From Microbacterium sp. NIBRBAC000506063 (GTDB lineage Bacteria; Actinomycetota; Actinomycetes; Actinomycetales; Microbacteriaceae), in the NCBI RefSeq assembly GCF_017968845.1, contig NZ_CP072876.1, forward strand, positions 496,001 to 560,000: a stretch of DNA of 64,000 bases. The letters are read 5' to 3'. This document shows positions 19,737 through 32,566 of the stretch, piece by piece. The notes beneath the pieces were generated by a model that was given only the letters and a program-made list of their open reading frames with translations, had not been told where the DNA came from and made no database searches. Within the stretch, counting starts at the first letter, position 1. Each line of letters starts with the position of its first letter. A program made the translations under genes and the position numbers.

Positions 19737-21221
19737 CTATCGCGCGATGCCGAGCGTGGCGGCGGTGGCAGACATGGAGGAGTCGGCGGCCGAGGGGTCG
19801 TCGTTGAGCGTTCCGCCCGCGGTCGGGATGAGCTCGCGCAGCGCGGGCTCCCAGTCTGCGTACTTTTCCGGGAAGCAGCGCTGCAGAAGACCGAGCATGA
19901 TGGATGCGGCCGTCGACGCACCCGGCGAGGCGCCCAGCAGACCGGCGATCGACCCGTCGGCGGAGGCGACGACCTCGGTGCCGAACTGGAGCACGCCGCC
20001 CTTCTCCGGGTCCTTCTTCATGACCTGGGCGCGCTGGCCGGCGTTGATGAGCTCCCAGTCCTCGTCCTTCGCGGTCGGGACGAAGGTGCGCAGGCTCTCG
20101 ACCTTCTTGCGGTGGTTCTTCATGAGCTCGCCGACGAGATAGGTGATCAGATCGGGGTTGGCGAAGGCGACGCGCAGCATGGGCCACAGGTTGTGCGTGC
20201 GCACCTGGCTGACGATGTCGAGCATCGAGCCCTTCTTGAGGAACTTGGGGCTGAAGGTCGCGAACGGCCCGAAGAGCAGCGATGCCTCGCCGTCGACGAC
20301 ACGGGTGTCCAGGTGCGGCACCGACATGGGCGGTGCGCCCACGGATGCCTGCGAGTACACCTTGGCCTTGTGCTGGGCGACGACGGCGGGGTTGGTGGTC
20401 TTGAGGAACTGCCCGCCGATCGGGAAGACGCCGTATCCCTTGATCTCCGGGATGCCAGAGTTCTGCAGGAGCTTGAGCGCCCATCCGCCGGCGCCGACGA
20501 AGACGAAGCGCGCGCGGACCTCGTTCGGCGTACGGCCGTTGACGTTGCGGTAGCGGACGAGCCAGGTGCCGTCCTTCTGCTTCTTGAGCGAGCGCACCTC
20601 GTGGTTGACGTGGAGCGTCGCACCGCCCTCGACGAGGTTGTCGAAGAGCTGCCGGGTCAGGGCGCCGAAGTCGACATCGGTGCCCGCCGGGACGCGCGTG
20701 GCCGCGAAGGGCTCGTCGCTCTTCAGGCGCTTCTGCATGAGCAGGGGCGCCCACTGGTTGATGACCCTGGAGTCCTCGCTGTACTCGATTCCCTCGAAGA
20801 GCGGCTGCCGCTTCAGCACCTCGTAGCGCTCCTTGAGGTAGGCGACGTCCTTCTCGCCGCGCACGAAGGTCATGTGCGGGGTGGCGTTGATGAAGGTCTC
20901 GGGTGCGTCCAGAACCCCGCGCTCGACGAGCGTCGACCACAGCTGACGGCTCTGTTGGAACTGCTCGTTGATGCCGACGGCCTTGGCCGGGTCCAGCGGC
21001 GCATCCCCGCTCTTGGGCATGTAGTTGAGCTCGCACAGCGCCGCATGGCCGGTGCCGGCGTTGTTCCAGGCGTTGGAACTCTCCTGCGCGACGTCGCCGA
21101 GGCGCTCGAAGGCCACGATCTTCCAATCGGGCTGCACTTCACGGAGCAGCGTGCCCAGGGTGGCGCTCATGACGCCCCCACCGATCAGGACGACATCGAC
21201 GGTTTCACTCACACGCCCCAT
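19737..21221 (-). CDS. mqo: Malate:quinone oxidoreductase
   Basis: FAD-dependent membrane-associated oxidation of malate to oxaloacetate with electrons to quinone. 494 residues from ATG 21221. VLIGGGVMSATL is the N-terminal FAD Rossmann loop; SSNAWNNAGTGHAALCELNY and GGQFLKTTNP are Mqo signatures. No frame break. GTG 21212 is an alternative start. Mqo replaces or assists malate dehydrogenase in many actinobacteria. Confidence 0.93.
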   Translation of the reverse strand: MGRVSETVDVVLIGGGVMSATLGTLLREVQPDWKIVAFERLGDVAQESSNAWNNAGTGHAALCELNYMPKSGDAPLDPAKAVGINEQFQQSRQLWSTLVERGVLDAPETFINATPHMTFVRGEKDVAYLKERYEVLKRQPLFEGIEYSEDSRVINQWAPLLMQKRLKSDEPFAATRVPAGTDVDFGALTRQLFDNLVEGGATLHVNHEVRSLKKQKDGTWLVRYRNVNGRTPNEVRARFVFVGAGGWALKLLQNSGIPEIKGYGVFPIGGQFLKTTNPAVVAQHKAKVYSQASVGAPPMSVPHLDTRVVDGEASLLFGPFATFSPKFLKKGSMLDIVSQVRTHNLWPMLRVAFANPDLITYLVGELMKNHRKKVESLRTFVPTAKDEDWELINAGQRAQVMKKDPEKGGVLQFGTEVVASADGSIAGLLGASPGASTAASIMLGLLQRCFPEKYADWEPALRELIPTAGGTLNDDPSAADSSMSATAATLGIAR

Positions 21222-21254
21222 TCTAGTTGCCCGCGGCGGGCCGCCGAGCACCCG

Positions 21255-22409
<1,155 letters not shown>

Positions 22410-22417
22410 CTAGCGGC

Positions 22418-23701
22418 TCAGCGACCGGTGCCGGCGTGCACGGTCGCCTCGACCTCGCCGTCCAGACCGTAGGCGGTGTGCACGACGCGGGCGGCCTCGA
22501 TGAGCTCGTCGCCGGAGACCACGACCGAGATGCGGATCTCGGAGGTGGAGATCATCTCGATGTTGACGCCTGCCTCGCTCAGCGCCTCGAACAGCGTCGC
22601 CGAGACGCCCGAGTGCGTGCGCATGCCCGCGCCGACGACCGAGAGCTTGCCGATCTGGTCGTCGTGCACGAGGCTCTCGAAGCCGACGTCGGCCTGCTCG
22701 GCGGCGAGCGCCTTCATCGCCCTGCGGCATCGGCCTTGGGCAGGGTGAAGGAGATGTCGGTGCGCCCGGTGGCCGCCGCCGACACGTTCTGCACGATCAT
22801 GTCGACGTTCGCCCCGGAGTTCGCGACGATCTTGAAGATCTCGGCGGCCTTGCCGGGCACGTCCGGCACGCCGATGATGGTGATCTTGGCCTGGCTGAGA
22901 TCGGTGGCGACCCCGGCGACGATCGGCTCTTCCATGGTTGCTCCCTCGGATTCGCGGGGTCTGTCATGCCCTCGCCCAGAACATAGGTGCCCTCGGTCGC
23001 GGTGAACGACGAGCGGGCGTGGATCAGCACCCCGTGCCGGCGGGCGAACTCGACGGCACGGATGTAGAGGACCTTGGCGCCGTTGGCGGCGAGCTCGAGC
23101 ATCTCCTCGGCGCCGATCGTGTCGAGCTTGCGCGCGTGCGGGACGACTCGCGGGTCGGCGGTGAAGATGCCGTCGACGTCGCTGTAGATCTCGCAGACGT
23201 CGGCGTCGAGGGCGGATGCCAGCGCCACCGCCGTCGTGTCGGAACCGCCGCGGCCGAGCGTGGTGATGTCCTGCGTGTCGTCGTTGAGCCCCTGGAAGCC
23301 GGCGACGATGACGATCGCGCCCTCGTCGAGGGCGCCCCGCACCCGGGTCGGCTCGACCTCGACGATGCGGGCGGAGCCGTAGCGGCTGTCGGTGCGCATG
23401 CCGGCCTGCGGCCCGGTGTACGAGCGCGCCTCGAAGCCCATCGAGTGGATCGCCATGGCCAGCAGCGCCATCGAGATGCGCTCACCGCTGGAGAGGAGCA
23501 TGTCCATCTCGCGCGGGCGGGGATGGGTGTCACCTCGCGGGCGAGGTCGAGAAGCTCGTCGGTCGTATCGCCCATGGCGCTCACCGCGACGACGACATCG
23601 TGCCCGGCGCGGCGCGTGTCGACGATGCGCTTCGCGACGCGCTTGATGCTCTCGGCATCCGCCACGGACGAGCCGCCGTACTTCTGGACGATCAGTGCCA
23701 C
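22418..23701 (-). CDS. lysC: Aspartate kinase
   Basis: Phosphorylates aspartate. About 428 residues after repair. [11 protein letters not shown] opens the kinase domain from GTG 23701 (GGGAGTG upstream); [26 protein letters not shown] and two C-terminal ACT domains ([31 protein letters not shown]) follow, the latter giving feedback control. Three breaks fit missing bases at 23515-23522, 22943-22945 and 22720-22722. An internal start for a separate beta subunit ([12 protein letters not shown], 22935) is possible, as in corynebacteria. Confidence 0.92.
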
Positions 23702-23782
23702 GTGTTCCACTCCCGGCAGGAATCTTCGGGACAGGTCGCCCAAGGTTCAATCTTAGGGAGAGGTCCATTCCCTCCGCGCCAT

Positions 23783-23810
23783 GTGACAAGCGGCGTCGCA
23801 ACGCTACGAT
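23783..23810 (+). promoter_or_regulatory. Candidate leaderless promoter of the DMP19-like gene
   Basis: GTGACA (23783-23788), 16-base spacer, TACGAT (23805-23810), then 6 bases to the ATG at 23817. Transcription would begin at or beside the start codon, and there is no Shine-Dalgarno. Confidence 0.55.
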
Positions 23811-23816
23811 GACGGC

Positions 23817-24241
23817 ATGTCCATCCCACAGGAGACGATCGACCTGGTCTGGAACCGCGCACTGGAACTGGACTCCCCGACGACGCCGCGGCATCCGGCG
23901 ACGGCGCACTGCACACGCTCATGGTGTTCCACGGCACGGTCATGAACGGCGGGCTGCTGAACGCCGTCGAGTCGCATGCCGCCGATGAGACCTACCCGAT
24001 CGACGCGGTCGCCGAGGCCTACCGCTTCTTCGATCTGGAATCCGCGGCGGCCGTCATCGAGCGCGCCGCGACCGAGCAGGAGGCGCTCGAGGCGAACGAG
24101 AACGACGATATCGACGACGACGCGCTCGAAGAAGCCGAGGAGCGCATCAACGAGATGTACCACCTGGAGGACTCGGACATCGAGGATGCCCTGGTGATGC
24201 TGCTGCAGCGCGATCCAGAGGCCTTCGCGCCGACCGGGTGA
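23817..24241 (+). CDS. DMP19/DUF4375-like protein
   Basis: About 141 residues, soluble and acidic. [17 protein letters not shown] followed by [19 protein letters not shown] resembles the DMP19-type fold (a DNA-mimic or helical bundle family), and a long acidic stretch ([16 protein letters not shown]) follows. One break at the C run 23876-23879. Family assignment is by pattern only; function unknown. Divergent from aspartokinase and convergent with the EamA exporter. Confidence 0.6.
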
Positions 24242-24244
24242 CCC

Positions 24245-25179
24245 TCAGCCGGTCGCGATCGGAGGCAGCTCCCCGGAGGTTTGCGCACGCGCAGCGTGCC
24301 GCCGGTGGCGGCCAGCCAACATCCGACGATGACGAGCGGGAAGCCGATGAGCAGGCCGCCGGTGATGCTCTCATCGAGGATGAGCGCACCGAGCACGATC
24401 GCGACGACCGGGTTGACGTAGGTGAACAGCGGCGCGCGCACGGGCCCGACCTCGGCGATGAGGGCGAAGAAGGCGATGAAGGCCACCGCTGTGCAGAGGA
24501 CTCCGAGCAGGACGAGCGAGATCGTGCTGCGGACGCTGGGCACTTCGTGCTGGGTGAGTGCGGCGATCGGGGAGTAGAAGATGCCGACGGCGAAGAGGGC
24601 GACGGTGATCGTTCCGATCGAAGGCACGCCCTGCAGCTTGCTCGCGATGATGAACGGGGCGATCGCGTAGAGGAGAGCGGTGAGCATGACCTCGCCGATG
24701 GCGAGAAGCGCCGTGGGCCCGTCTGCGACCATGCCCGGCCCCGCGACGATCACGGCCACGCCCGCGAAGCCGATCGCAAGACCCGCCAGTCGCGCGGGCC
24801 CCAGCACCGAGCGGTTGCCGCCGAGCACGGCGATGAGCGCGGCGAACAGTGGCACGGTGGCGACGAGAAGACCCGTGAGACCCGAGGGAAGCGTCTGCTC
24901 TGCGTGCCCCAGGAGCAGGAAGGGTCCGGCCATCTCGACCGCGCCGAAGGCGAGCACCCAGCGCCACTGGATGAGCGCGGGGCGCAGCGCCTTCATCCGC
25001 AGCGCGAACGGCAGAAGGAGGAGTCCGCCCAGGAGCGTGCGCCCGGCGACGACGGCCGCCGGAGAGATCGTCTCGACGGCCTCCTTGATGAACAGGTACG
25101 GCACGCCCCACAGCAGCGCCATGGCCGCGAACAGCAGCCAGCCCCGCAACGAGATGGGGTTCGTCTGTGCGGCGTTCAC
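24245..25179 (-). CDS. EamA/DMT-family transporter
   Basis: About 311 residues, ten predicted membrane helices formed from two EamA repeats ([16 protein letters not shown] at the start, [18 protein letters not shown] in the second). Metabolite or amino-acid exporter; substrate unknown. One break at the C run 24271-24274; the repaired end reads [12 protein letters not shown] and stops at 24245. Its ATG overlaps the recR stop by 4 bases. Confidence 0.85.
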
Positions 25180-25768
25180 AGCCGCCGGCGCCCCTCGAAG
25201 GCGCGGCCGAGGGTCACCTCATCAGCGTACTCGAGGTCTCCGCCGACAGGGAGGCCGGAGGCCAGGCGCGACACGGCGATCTCGAGCGTGCCCAGCAGAC
25301 GGCTGAGGTAGGTCGCCGTCGCCTCCCCTCGAGGTTCGGATTGGTCGCGAGGATGACCTCCTGCACCGTGCCATCGGCCAGTCGTGTCATGAGCTGAGCG
25401 ATGCGCAGGTCTTCCGGGCCGATGCCGGCGATCGGGCTGATCGCGCCGCCGAGCACATGGTAGAGCCCGCGGAACTCGCGGGTACGCTCGATCGCCGAAA
25501 CGTCCTTGGCGTCTTCGACGACGCAGATGAGTGCGGGATTGCGTCGCGGGTCGCGGCAGATCGCGCAGCGCTCCTGCTCGGACACGTTGCCGCACACCTC
25601 GCAGAACCGCACGCGCTGTCGGATGTCGGTGAGCAGCTCGGCGAGGCGCGCGACGTCGAAGTTCGGCGTCTGCAGGATGTGGAACGTGATGCGCTGCGCC
25701 GACTTCGGCCCGATCCCGGGAAGACGGCCGAACTCGTCGATGAGCTCCTGGACGATGCCGTCGTACAT
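25176..25768 (-). CDS. recR: Recombination protein RecR
   Basis: RecFOR-pathway protein clamping DNA at gaps. 197 residues after repair. N-terminal HhH ([12 protein letters not shown]), the Cys4 zinc finger ([19 protein letters not shown]), TOPRIM ([11 protein letters not shown]) and an L(G/E)[15 protein letters not shown] end. One break at the C run 25325-25328 (expected [13 protein letters not shown]). The start shares one base with the dnaX stop, the classic dnaX-recR order. Confidence 0.93.
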
Positions 25769-27908
25769 CAGCTGAACCTCGTGGGCGGCTCATAGGGCTC
25801 TTCACGCACGAAGCTGGCGCCGAGCACCTGACGCACGACCGCCTCGCCGTAGCGCTCGCCGCCGCCGACGGGCTGACGACTCGGGGCGGCGGATGCCGGA
25901 TCCTGCGGCACCCCGGACTGCGCGCGCGGAGGCGAGGGCTGCGGAGGCGCGTACGGCGGCTCGTCGTCGGGATAGGGCGGCTCGTCGTCGGGGAGCGGAG
26001 GCTCGGTGACGTCGATCGCGCCGTCCGTCGGCGGGTCGGACCGCTCGCCTCGACCTCGGCGGGTTCGTCGTCGACCGCGAGCGGCGGCACCTCGGCGGCG
26101 GGGATCTTGGCGACGGCCCACTCCGCGACGCGCGGTGCCGCGGCATCCGACGTCTTCGGCGCGCGCGACGGCGCGTCCGCGAGGGCGGCTCCTCGTCGTC
26201 CGGAGGCTCGGGCGGCGGCGCATCCGAGACGGCAGGGTTCGCGGGCGCGGTCTTCGACGGAAGCGGCGCCGGCATGTACTTCACCCGCACGCCGAGCTCG
26301 GCCTCGATGGCCGTGCGCAGGTGGTCGGAGGGTCCCGAGCCGGGCGTGGTGCCCTTGAAGGTGTCGAGGTCGCTCTTGGCGGCGAAGCCGACCGTCAGCA
26401 CCTCGGTGTCGGTGTCGTAGGCGAGCGGCTGCGCGACGGTGACGGCGATCCAGGCGCCGCGGCTGAGCGACTCGAGCCGTGTGAGGATCGCGGGCCAGGC
26501 GGCCGTGAGGCGATCGAAGGTGACGGGACCGACGGGGCAGGTTCGGGCTCCGGGGTCGGCTGAGAAGTCGGCGCGGCGGCGGGTGCCGGAGGCGGCACAT
26601 GGTGGCCGACTGCGGCATCGTCGCCGCGTTTCGACTCGGTCGCTTCGCGGCCTCGCTCAACGACCGGTGGTTGCGGGGTGACCGGGTCGGGTTTCGCCGT
26701 GCTCGGCGCGGCGACGGAGGGTGGGACCGCCGGGCCGCGACGGCGGAAGGGGCGGTGCCCTGCGCCGCCGGGGTGGATGCCGACGATGCCGCAGCGGCGG
26801 CCGAGGCGAGCACGCGGGCCACCATGAGCTCGAGCTGCAGACGCGGAGAGGTGGCGCCGGTCATGTCGTCGAGGGCGGCGCTGACGATGTCGGCGGTGCG
26901 CGAGAGCCGGTCGGCGCCGAAGAGATCGGCCTGCCCCGCATCCGCTCCAGCTCGTCTTCGGTGCGACCGCGCAGCACCGCGGCGGCCTCGTCTCCGACCG
27001 CGGCGATCACGATGAGATCGCGCAGGCGCTCGAGCAGGTCGTCGACGAAACGACGGGGGTCCTGCCCGGTCTGCACGACGCGGTCGACCGCGGGGAATGC
27101 CTCGGCCGGGTTCGCGCCCGCCAGGGCATCGACGATCTCGTCGAGGAGCGCGGTGTGGGTGTAGCCCAGCAGCGCGACGGCGCGCTCGTAGCGGACCTTC
27201 ACCGCGTCGCCCTCGGGGTCGGACCCGGCGATCAGCTGGTCCAAGAGCGACAGTGTGTCTCGCGGCGATCCTCCGCCGGCGCGGACGACGAGCGGCAGCA
27301 CACCCGTCTCGACCTGCACGCCCTCCTCGCCGCAGAGCTTCTCGACGTACTCGAGCATGGCCGCGGGCGGCACGAGCCGGAACGGATAGTGATGCGTGCG
27401 CGAGCGGATGGTGCCCAGCACCTTCTCGGGCTCGGTCGTCGCGAAGATGAACTTCACATGCGCCGGGGTTCTTCGACGAGCTTGAGCAGGGCGTTGAAGC
27501 CCTGCGGCGTGACCATGTGCGCCTCGTCGAGGATGAAGATCTTGAACCGGTCGCGGCTGGGGCGAAGGTCGCCCGCTCGCGCAGGTCGCGGGCGTCGTCG
27601 ACGCCGTTGTGACTGGCCGCGTCGATCTCGACGACGTCGAGCGAGCCGCCGCCGGCCCGCGACAGCTCGACGCAGCTCGGGCAGGTGCCGCACGGGGTGT
27701 CGGTGGGCCCCTCTGCGCAGTTCAGGCACCGCGCGAGGATGCGCGCCGAGGTGGTCTTGCCGCAGCCGCGCGGCCCCGAGAACAGATAGGCGTGGCCGAC
27801 CCGGTCACCGCGCAGCGCCGTCATCAGCGGATCGGTCACCTGGGACTGCCCGATCATCTCGCCGAAGGTCTCGGGCCGGTAGCGGCGGTAGAGGGCTGTG
27901 GTCACCAC
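25768..27908 (-). CDS. dnaX: DNA polymerase III subunits gamma and tau
   Basis: Clamp-loader ATPase, about 715 residues after repair. [17 protein letters not shown] start, Walker [11 protein letters not shown], zinc ligands in [33 protein letters not shown], then a Pro/Ala-rich linker and a C-terminal [11 protein letters not shown] domain. At least seven breaks occur (27559-27562, 27465-27468, 26934-26937, one in 26732-26752, 26534-26537, 26183-26185 and near 26048), all single-base losses. Both adjacent GTG codons 27908 and 27905 could start it. It overlaps the GH65 stop by 7 bases. Confidence 0.88.
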
Positions 27909-30456
27909 ACCAGCCTACGGCGTGGCTCGGACACTTCGCCCGGCTCAGCGGATCGCATTCGGGTGCCCTGCTCTTCCCGCTTCGCCTGCTCCTCGGCGAT
28001 GAGATCGAGGGACAGCGCGGAGGTGACCGGAACAGATGCGGACAGCAGCGTCCCGTCCTCTCTGCGCGCATCCGCGATCTGCCGCAGGGTCGGGCGGCCG
28101 GGCCGGACCGGGCCCTGACCGTCGAGCGGGATCGTCACGGCATCCGACACCTCATAGGCGGTGCCGCGCACGCTGAAGCTCACCGGCTCGCCCTCGCGCA
28201 CCTCGACGGTCAGCGCGTCCTTCGTGACCGTGATGTACAGGCGCGATCCCTGCCACCGCAGCGGGAACTTCAGCGACGGCCAGTCCTCCGGGAGGCGCGG
28301 GTCGAAGCTGAGCTCGCCCTGATGGTCGCGCATGCCGCCGAAGCCGAAGACGAGCGCTGTCCACACGCCCCGGCCGAGGCCACGTGCACGCCATCGGAGG
28401 CGTTGTGGTGGAGGTCGGCGAGGTCGACGAAGAGCGACTGCTCGAAGTACTCGCGGGCCAGATCCTGATAGCCGACCTCGGCGGCGAGCACCGACTGCAC
28501 GACCGCCGACAGCGTCGAGTCGCCCGTCGTCAGCGGGTCGTAGTACTCGAAGTCGGCGAGCTTCTCCTCGTCGGTGAAGTGATTGCCCTGCAGGAACAGC
28601 GCCAGCACGACATCGGCCTGCTTGAGCACCTGGAAGCGGTAGATCACCAGCGGGTGGTAGTGCAGCAGGAGAGGGCGCTGCTCGGGCGGGCTCTGGGAGA
28701 GGTCCCAGACCTCCTTCTCGAGGAACTGCGCGTCCTGCGGGTGGATGCCCAGCGCTTCGCTGAAGGGGATGTGCATCGCCTCGGCGGCGCGCTCCCACAG
28801 GTCGCACTCCCCCGGATCCAGGTCGAGACGCTCCACGAGCGCGGCGTAGGCCTCGGGGCTGTCGTGCGCGATGCTGCGGACGACCCGCGCGGCGTAGCGC
28901 AAGTTGTAGCGGGCCATGACGTTCGTGAAGAGGTTGTCGTTGACGACCGTCGTGTACTCGTCGGGACCGGTGACCCCGTGGATGTGGAACGATTCGTCGC
29001 CGTTGCTCGATCGCCAGAAGCCCAGTGTGGCCCAGAGTCGCGCGGTCTCGACGAGGATGTCGACGCCCTCGCGGTACAGGAAATCCTCGTCGCCCGTGGC
29101 CCGCACATACTTGCCGAGCGCGAAGCTCACGTCGGCGTTGATGTGGTACTGCGCCGTGCCGGCCGCATAATACGCCGAAGCCTCTTCGCCGCTGATCGTG
29201 CGCCAGGGGAAGAGCGCCCCGGCCTCGTTGAGCTGCGCCGCGCGCTTGCGGGCCGCGGGCAGCATGAGCACACGGGCGCGGAGGGCGTTCAGCGCCAGCC
29301 GCGGCGTCGTGTAGCTGAGGAAGGGAGCACGTAGATCTCGGTGTCCCAGAAGTAGTGACCGCTGTATCCGGAGCCGGACACCCCCTTGGCCGGAATGCCC
29401 AGCCCGTCCGCGCGCGCCGCGGCCTGCGCGAGCTGGAACAGGCACCAGCGGGTCGCCTGCTGCAGGTCGTCGTGCCCCTCGATCAGCACGTCCGAGCGGC
29501 TCCAGAAGCGCTCCAACCACCCCGCCTGGCGATCGAACTGCCGCTCGACCCCCTCCACAGCGACACGGTCGAGGGTGCGCCGGCACCGATCGACGAGCTC
29601 CCGCGCCGGCACCCCTCGCGAGGTGTGATAACTCACGAGCTTGGTGATCCGGATGGGGACCCCGGCCCGCGCCTGCACGCGGAAGACGTTCTTGGCGATG
29701 TCGGGCTCGACGAGCTGCCGTGCCGAGTAGTCGTTGTCGGTCTCGATGACGTGATCGGCGACGACGGCGACGGTCATGCCCGAGTCGGCGACGCGGTAGG
29801 ACAGCGCCGAGCGCAGCCCGTCCTGCCAGTACTCCCCGGCACCAGCACGCGCTCGGCGATCCTCTCGGCGCGGCGCGGATCGAAGCCGGCCTTCCCCGGT
29901 CCGGTATGCGTGCCGCCGTAGACGTCCTCGCCGTCCTGCCGGTTGATGAGCTGGCAGCTCACCGTCACCGGCGCATCGGCGTTCTCGACCGTGACCTCCA
30001 GCCGCAGCACGGCGAGGTGGCGCTCCTCGAAGCTGACCAGACGCTCGTCGCGCATGCGCACCCGCTTGCCCGAGGGGTCTCCCAGACCAGGCTCCGGCTC
30101 AGCACGCCGGTGCGCATGTCGAGGGAGCGCTCGTAGTCCCGGACGGACGCCTCGTCGAACGACAGCGGCTCATCGTCCACGTAGACGCGCATGATCTTCG
30201 CGTCCGGGGCGTTGACGATCGTCTGTCCGACCTCGGCGAAGCCATAGGCCTGCTCGGCGTGACGAATCGGCCAGGTCTCATGCAGTCCGTTGATGAAGGT
30301 GCCGTGCTCGTGCGCACCGCGACCCTCGATGTGGTTGCCGCGCAGTCCCAGATAGCCGTTGCCGACGGTGAAGACCGTCTCGGAGACCCCATCCCCCGAA
30401 TAGCCGGTCTCGACGAGACGCCAGGGGTCGGCGGGGAAGCGCTGCCGGTCGATCAT
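27902..30456 (-). CDS. GH65 family disaccharide phosphorylase
   Basis: Phosphorolysis of an alpha-glucoside (trehalose, maltose or kojibiose type) to beta-glucose 1-phosphate. About 852 residues after repair. N-terminal beta-sandwich ([13 protein letters not shown]), (alpha/alpha)6 barrel with [11 protein letters not shown] and [10 protein letters not shown], whose Glu is the general acid. Four breaks fit missing bases at 30074-30077, 29834-29837, 29323-29325 and 28368-28371. Paired with a beta-phosphoglucomutase gene, overlapping it by 4 bases, which supports the beta-G1P product. The exact disaccharide is not resolved. Confidence 0.88.
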
Positions 30457-31200
30457 TCGTGCTCCGAATCAAGGTCAGGGAGGAAAACGGCAAGATCATC
30501 GACGATACACGTCGCGCCGGCCGCGGTGAGCTCCTCGGCTCCGGCCCCGCGGTCCACGCCGACGACCGCGGCGCATCCGGCGTCCGCCGCCGCTCTGACG
30601 CCCGAGACGGCGTCCTCCACGGCGATGCAGTCGGCCGCGTCGAGGCCGAGCGCCTGGGCGCCGCGAGGAACATGTCCGGAGCGGGCTTCGAGGGCAGGTG
30701 GTCGCGCTCGGCGACGATGCCGTCGACCACCGCGGTGAAGAACCGGGCGAGGTCGGATGCCGCGAGCACCGCGCCCGCGTTCTTCGAGCTGGACACGACG
30801 GCGAGCGCCGTGCCAGCCGCGTGCAGCCGTTCGACGACGGCGAGGGAGCCGGGATAGGGATCGACCCCGTTCGCGGCGAGCTCCTCGGCGAAGGCGTCGT
30901 TCTTGCGGTTGCCGATGCCGCACACGGTCTCGGCGGTCGGCGGGTCCGCGGGGCTCCCCACGGCAGCTCGACGTTGCGGCTGCGCAACACGCTCGCGACG
31001 CCGTCGTAGCGCTTCTTGCCGTCGACGTGAGCGAAGTAGTCGTCGTCGGTGTAGGCGGGGGTGATCCCCCAGTCGGCGAACAGGTCGTCGAAGACGTGCT
31101 GCCAGGCGCGCATGTGCACCTCGGCCGTGGGTGTCAGCACGCCGTCGAGGTCGAAGAGCACGCCTCCCACGGCGCGGAGATCAGGGAGGTTTTCAGGCAT
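30453..31200 (-). CDS. pgmB: Beta-phosphoglucomutase (HAD family)
   Basis: Converts beta-glucose 1-phosphate to glucose 6-phosphate. About 249 residues after repair. LFDLDGVLTPT (nucleophile Asp and acid/base Asp), VVSSSKNAG, KPAPDMFL and VEDAVSGVRAA. Breaks at the C run 30956-30959 and near 30664-30668. It lies immediately upstream of, and overlaps, the GH65 gene, which would supply its substrate. Confidence 0.88.
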
Positions 31201-31329
31201 GGGAGCCCTCTCTGAGGCAGGGTTGTCACGTCGGGCCGGCTCGTCATCGCGCCACCCGTCCAGCGTAGGGCCGTGGGCCGCCGGAACGGTAGCCCTCCGG
31301 CATCCGGGATCTGAACTCGGTGCGCACGC

Positions 31330-32566
31330 TCAGGAGACGGCGAGGGCGAACGCCTGCCGGGCGATCTCCAGCTCCTCGTTCGTGGGCACGACGAGCACGT
31401 CGACCGCGGAGTCGTCCGCGGAGATGCGTCGGATGCCGCGGCGCCGCGCCTCGTTGCGGGCGGCATCGATCCGCACCCCGGCGAAGCCCAGGGTCGCCAT
31501 CGCCTCGGCGCGCACGCGCGCGGCGTTCTCGCCGACCCGGCGGTGAAGGAGATGACGTCGACCCCGCCGAGGAGCGCCAGGTAGGAGCCCGCATAGGCGC
31601 GCAGCCGATGGATGTAGACGTCGAAGGCGAGGACGGCGGCGGCATCGGCCTCCTCGACGCCGGAGAGGATGTCGCGCATGTCGCTGCGCCCCGACAGACC
31701 CAGCAAACCGCTGCGGCGGTTCAGCAGCACGTCGAGCTCGTCGACCGTCATGCCCGCCGTGCGGGCGAGGTGGAAGAGCGCGGCCGGATCGATGTCGCCC
31801 GAGCGGGTGCCCATGACCAGTCCCTCCAGGGGCGTGAGACCCATCGAGGTCTCGACCGAACGGCCCCCGCGCACGGCGGTGACCGAGGCGCCGTTGCCGA
31901 GATGGAAGACGATCTGCCGCAGCTCGGCGGTGTCGCGCCCGAGGAAGCGCGCCGCCTCTTCGCTCACGAACTTGTGGCTCGTGCCGTGGAAGCCGTAGCG
32001 GCGCACCTGGTGGTCGCGGGCGACCTCGGCGTCGATCGCGTAGGTGTAGGCGGCCGGCGCCAGGGTCTGGTGGAAGGCGGTGTCGAAGACCGCCACATGC
32101 GGCAGCGCGGGGAAGGCGGCCTCCGCCGAACGGATGCCGGCGAGATTGGCGGGGTTGTGCAGGGGCGCAAGGACCGAGAGCGCCTCGATCTCGGCCTCGA
32201 CCTCGGCCGTCACCAGGACGGGATCCACGAAGCGGGAGCCGCCGTGCACGACCCGGTGCCCGACGGCGACCGGCGGGTTCTCCTCCAGCGACGGCCCGTA
32301 GGCCGCGAAGGCCTCGCGCATGACGTCGAACGCGCGGTCGTGGTCGGGGATCGGCAGCTCCTGGGTGCGCGTCGCGTCCAGGACGGCGGGTGCGGCATCC
32401 GCTCCCCGAAGGCGCGCACGGTGTGGGTCGCCACTCCGGTCCCTGAGCTCGCCGACGGGCCGATCCGCTCGATGAGCCCGTCGGCGAGCGTCCGCTCGGA
32501 GGACATGTCGATGAGGCTGTACTTGAGCGAGGACGAGCCGGAGTTGACGACGAGGACGACGCTCAC
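31330..32566 (-). CDS. ackA: Acetate kinase
   Basis: Makes ATP and acetate from acetyl phosphate. About 412 residues after repair. [14 protein letters not shown] start, [32 protein letters not shown] and VISFTAGVGENA are all present. Breaks at the C run 32404-32407 and at 31536-31538. Near residue 40, PSASSGTGV is encoded by a region resembling the palindromic repeat seen in tmk and topA. It overlaps pta by 4 bases. Confidence 0.93.
32438..32458. repeat. Possible degenerate intragenic repeat in ackA
   Basis: GGTCCCTGAGCTCGCCGACG resembles the tmk repeat with three mismatches; in frame near the start of ackA. Weaker than the other copies. Confidence 0.35.

Noticed and set aside
25768..27908. 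Programmed frameshifting in dnaX as in E. coli
   Set aside because: No slippery A-rich heptamer is present. There are about seven breaks, all single losses, like those throughout the window.
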